Assembly (NCBI GenBank): GCA_007556525.1 | Contig: SWJS01000001.1 | Span: 620,184-684,183 of the forward strand | DNA length: 64,000 nucleotides | Origin: Lysobacteraceae bacterium CU05-9 | Lineage (GTDB): Bacteria > Pseudomonadota > Gammaproteobacteria > Xanthomonadales > Xanthomonadaceae | Direction of reading: 5' to 3' | Part shown: positions 61,892-64,000 of the stretch, piece by piece | Position numbering within the stretch: the first letter of the stretch is position 1 | How the letters are laid out: every line of letters begins with the position of its first letter | Made by a program: the position numbers and the translations under genes | Notes under the pieces: model-generated | The model's database searches: none | The model's input: only the letters and a program-made list of their open reading frames with translations | Told to the model about the DNA's origin: nothing

Positions 61892-63820
61892 ATGAGTAAT
61901 GACACGAATGCCGCTGAGCAAGCGGTACGTTTTGCCGATTTAAATTTGGGCGAGCCTATCTTGAAGGCCCTCGATGACGTCGGTTACGAATCCCCATCCC
62001 CGATCCAAGCCGCCACGATTCCACCATTGATGGAAGGTCGCGACGTGCTGGGTCAAGCACAAACCGGCACGGGCAAGACCGCCGCGTTTGCACTGCCAAT
62101 CCTCGCGCACATTGATCCGAAGTTGAAGAAGCCACAGGCTCTCGTCCTCGCCCCAACGCGTGAACTGGCGATCCAAGTTGCTGAAGCATTCCAAAAATAC
62201 GCAACCCATCTTCCAGGCTTCCAAGTCCTGCCAATCTACGGCGGCCAAAGCTATTACCCGCAGCTGCAATCGTTGAAGCGCGGTGTGCAAGTCGTTGTCG
62301 GTACGCCAGGTCGCGTCATCGATCACCTTGAGCGTGGCACGTTGGATCTGTCGGAACTCAAGTGCCTCGTCCTCGATGAAGCCGATGAAATGTTGCGCAT
62401 GGGCTTCATTGATGACGTCGAAGCGGTTCTTAAGAAAACCCCTGAAACTCGTCAAGTTGCATTGTTTTCCGCAACGATGCCAACGCCGATCAAGCGCATC
62501 GCGCAAACGTATTTGAAGGATCCGGTTGAGATCGCGATCAAGTCGAAGACGACGACCGGTGACAACATCCGTCAACGTTATTGGACGGTCAGCGGCGTGC
62601 ACAAGCTCGACGCAATCACGCGCATCATTGAAGCGGAACCGTTTGATGCGATGATTGTTTTTGCGCGCACCAAGCTCGGCACTGAAGAACTTGCTGAGAA
62701 GTTGTCGGCACGCGGTGTCTCTGCTGCGGCGATCAACGGTGATGTGCAACAAGCGCAACGCGAGCGCACGATCCAGCAATTGAAGGATGGCAAAATCGAT
62801 GTCCTCGTCGCCACCGACGTCGCTGCACGTGGTCTCGATGTGGAACGCATTTCGCACGTTTTGAATTACGACATTCCTTACGATACCGAAAGCTACGTGC
62901 ATCGCATTGGCCGTACGGGCCGTGCAGGTCGTCAGGGTGATGCGATTTTGTTCGTGACGCCGCGTGAGCGTGGTATGTTGCGCGCAATTGAGCGTGCAAC
63001 GCGCAAGCCAATTGAACCGATGGAATTGCCATCGATCGAAGCCGTCAACGAAACACGCGTCACCAAGTTCCTCGATCGCGTCAACGAATCGCTGTCGCAT
63101 CCGGAACTCGCGGTCTACCGTGATCTGGTTGAACGCTTCGAACGTGAGCGCGATATTCCAGCCGTTGAAATTGCGGCAGCATTGGCCGCAATGGCACAAG
63201 GTTCAACGCCATTGTTGATGAAAAAGGCCGAACGCCCTGCTCCATTTGAGCGCCCTGAACGTGCAGTTCGCGGTGATCGTCCTGAGCGTGGTGAACGTTC
63301 GGAACGTCCAGCGCGTGAACCACGCGAGCCACGTCCACCGCGTGAGTCGGATGTCGGCATGCAAACGTTCCGCGTTGAAGTCGGTCACTCGCATGGCATG
63401 CGTCCAGCGAATCTCGTTGGCGCGATTGCGAACGAAGCGAATCTCGAATCGAAGTACATCGGTCGCATCGACATCCGTGATGATTACTCGCTGGTCGACT
63501 TGCCGGAAGGCATGCCACCTGAAGTGATGGATCATCTGCAAGGCACGTGGGTTGCCGGTCAGCAATTGCGCATCAGCATTGCCGATGATTCCGATAAGGA
63601 ATTCACGCCTTCGCCACGTCGCGATGATCGCCGTGATGACCGTCGTGGTCCACCACGTGGTGATCGTCGTGGTCCGGGTGGTCCAGGCGGCTTCCGTGGC
63701 AAGCCGGGCGGCGGCGGTGGTTTCCGCGGTAAGCCAGGTGGCGGCGGCGGATTCCGTGGCAAGCCAGGCGGCAGTGGCTTCGGTGGCCCGAAGAAACCAC
63801 GCGGCGGCGATCGCGGCTAA
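61892..63820 (+). CDS. deaD: DEAD-box RNA helicase DeaD/CsdA type
   Basis: A 642-residue helicase. Q motif FADLNLGEPILKALDDVGYE, motif I AQTGTGKTAAF, II LDEADEML, III SAT and VI HRIGRTGRAGR are all present. A DbpA-type RNA-binding domain lies near 480-560 and carries RVEVGHSHGMRPANLVGAI. A C-terminal RG/G-rich tail ends in three tandem 10-residue GFRGKPGGGG units. It unwinds structured RNA in ribosome assembly and cold adaptation. A 211-bp gap precedes the ATG, leaving room for a long leader. A terminator follows. Confidence 0.95.
   Translation: MSNDTNAAEQAVRFADLNLGEPILKALDDVGYESPSPIQAATIPPLMEGRDVLGQAQTGTGKTAAFALPILAHIDPKLKKPQALVLAPTRELAIQVAEAFQKYATHLPGFQVLPIYGGQSYYPQLQSLKRGVQVVVGTPGRVIDHLERGTLDLSELKCLVLDEADEMLRMGFIDDVEAVLKKTPETRQVALFSATMPTPIKRIAQTYLKDPVEIAIKSKTTTGDNIRQRYWTVSGVHKLDAITRIIEAEPFDAMIVFARTKLGTEELAEKLSARGVSAAAINGDVQQAQRERTIQQLKDGKIDVLVATDVAARGLDVERISHVLNYDIPYDTESYVHRIGRTGRAGRQGDAILFVTPRERGMLRAIERATRKPIEPMELPSIEAVNETRVTKFLDRVNESLSHPELAVYRDLVERFERERDIPAVEIAAALAAMAQGSTPLLMKKAERPAPFERPERAVRGDRPERGERSERPAREPREPRPPRESDVGMQTFRVEVGHSHGMRPANLVGAIANEANLESKYIGRIDIRDDYSLVDLPEGMPPEVMDHLQGTWVAGQQLRISIADDSDKEFTPSPRRDDRRDDRRGPPRGDRRGPGGPGGFRGKPGGGGGFRGKPGGGGGFRGKPGGSGFGGPKKPRGGDRG
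63689..63778 (+). repeat. Three 30-bp tandem repeats in the helicase tail
   Basis: Three units of 30 bp (63689-63718, 63719-63748, 63749-63778) each encode GFRGKP plus a glycine-rich linker, in frame in deaD. Copies differ at several third positions, so the array is not a very recent expansion. The number may vary between strains. Confidence 0.85.
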
Positions 63821-63823
63821 AAC

Positions 63824-63851
63824 AAAATCCCACCGGAGACGGTGGGATTTT
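63824..63851 (+). terminator. Rho-independent terminator of deaD
   Basis: An 11-bp perfect stem (AAAATCCCACC with GGTGGGATTTT) around a 6-nt loop ends the helicase gene. Confidence 0.93.
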
Positions 63852-63943
63852 CGTTTGCGGTTACATTTGTTACCGGTTGATCTGACTCGAAAAAACGGAC
63901 ACAAGATGTAACGGTTTACACTCCAACTTATACGAGGTAAATC

Positions 63944-64000
63944 ATGAAATCGAAGTCCAAACCGAATCAAAAATCCAATGCCGGCCGATATTCCGCCGAA
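63944..64000 (+). CDS. Unknown protein, 5' end only
   Basis: An ATG with GAGG at about 8 nt opens a frame that is still open at the window edge. Only 19 residues are visible (MKSKSKPNQKSNAGRYSAE), rich in Lys, Ser and Asn. Nothing can be said about its identity. Confidence 0.5.
   Translation, partial: MKSKSKPNQKSNAGRYSAE

Noticed and set aside
61940..63199. 419-codon open frame on the minus strand inside deaD
   Set aside because: Antisense shadow of the helicase gene.
63689..63778. Glycine-rich repeats as a mobile or satellite element
   Set aside because: They are in frame and form the RG/G-rich tail usual for this helicase type.

Overview
The window looks like chromosomal core sequence from a gammaproteobacterium of the Xanthomonadales (Lysobacterales). 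The evidence is the gene content and order: uvrC-pgsA-tRNA(Gly-Cys-Gly), kdsB-lpxK-msbA beside comEC, lolD-lolC, sdhC-sdhD-sdhA-sdhB-sdhE-ygfX, a fused alpha/beta 2-oxo acid dehydrogenase E1, and a vWA / ECF sigma / proline-rich anti-sigma-like cluster. The GC content, judged by eye, is moderate for that order. I see no phage, insertion sequence, CRISPR array or replication origin. The genus cannot be fixed from what I see.

Layout. 1-4.3 kb: a LuxR-type response regulator with an eroded receiver domain and a perfect CRP/Clp-type operator just upstream of its start, a DUF445 membrane protein, and a methionine-type aminotransferase followed by an omega-amidase-like nitrilase. 4.3-12.8 kb: a complete cytochrome c maturation operon ccmABCDEFGHI with nearly every junction overlapping, running into metX and then a cysteine-dioxygenase-like cupin gene. 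12.8-15.2 kb: a 33-residue membrane peptide gene coupled to an FMN-dependent glutamate-synthase-like gene, a tRNA-Leu, and an NnrS remnant. 15.3-20.2 kb: molybdenum cofactor genes moaB-moaC-moeA facing a UvrA2-type ATPase. 20.2-35 kb: a long mostly minus-strand block with three tRNAs under a near-consensus promoter, pgsA, uvrC, the LPS genes kdsB-lpxK-msbA, comEC, the lipoprotein-release genes lolDC, ygfX/sdhE and the succinate dehydrogenase operon.

35-44 kb: ygfZ (Fe-S maintenance), the vWA/ECF/anti-sigma-like trio, the fused E1, a GNAT acetyltransferase, a glutaryl-CoA-dehydrogenase-like enzyme and a glycine-zipper protein. 44-51 kb: a small membrane protein, a TatD nuclease, TcdA, a membrane-anchored cytochrome c'-like protein, a cold-shock protein, a DUF456 protein, a FitA/FitB-type toxin-antitoxin pair, class I fumarase and ferredoxin-NADP reductase. 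51-56 kb: tandem duplicate exported M3 metallopeptidases, one soluble and one lipoprotein, each followed by a terminator framed by related inverted repeats. 56-64 kb: a lipoprotein, RluF, a small GNAT, a rhomboid protease, the ABC-F protein Uup, the AMPylase SelO, a DEAD-box helicase with an RG/G-rich tail, and the start of one more gene at the edge.

Themes: respiration and Fe-S/heme cofactors (ccm, sdh with its assembly factor, ygfZ, fumarase, Fpr) and envelope biogenesis (kdsB, lpxK, msbA, lolDC, pgsA). The most system-like unfamiliar unit is the vWA/ECF/anti-sigma-like trio. Its two envelope proteins share the same proline-rich segment and a KSVGR[VI]P motif in swapped order.
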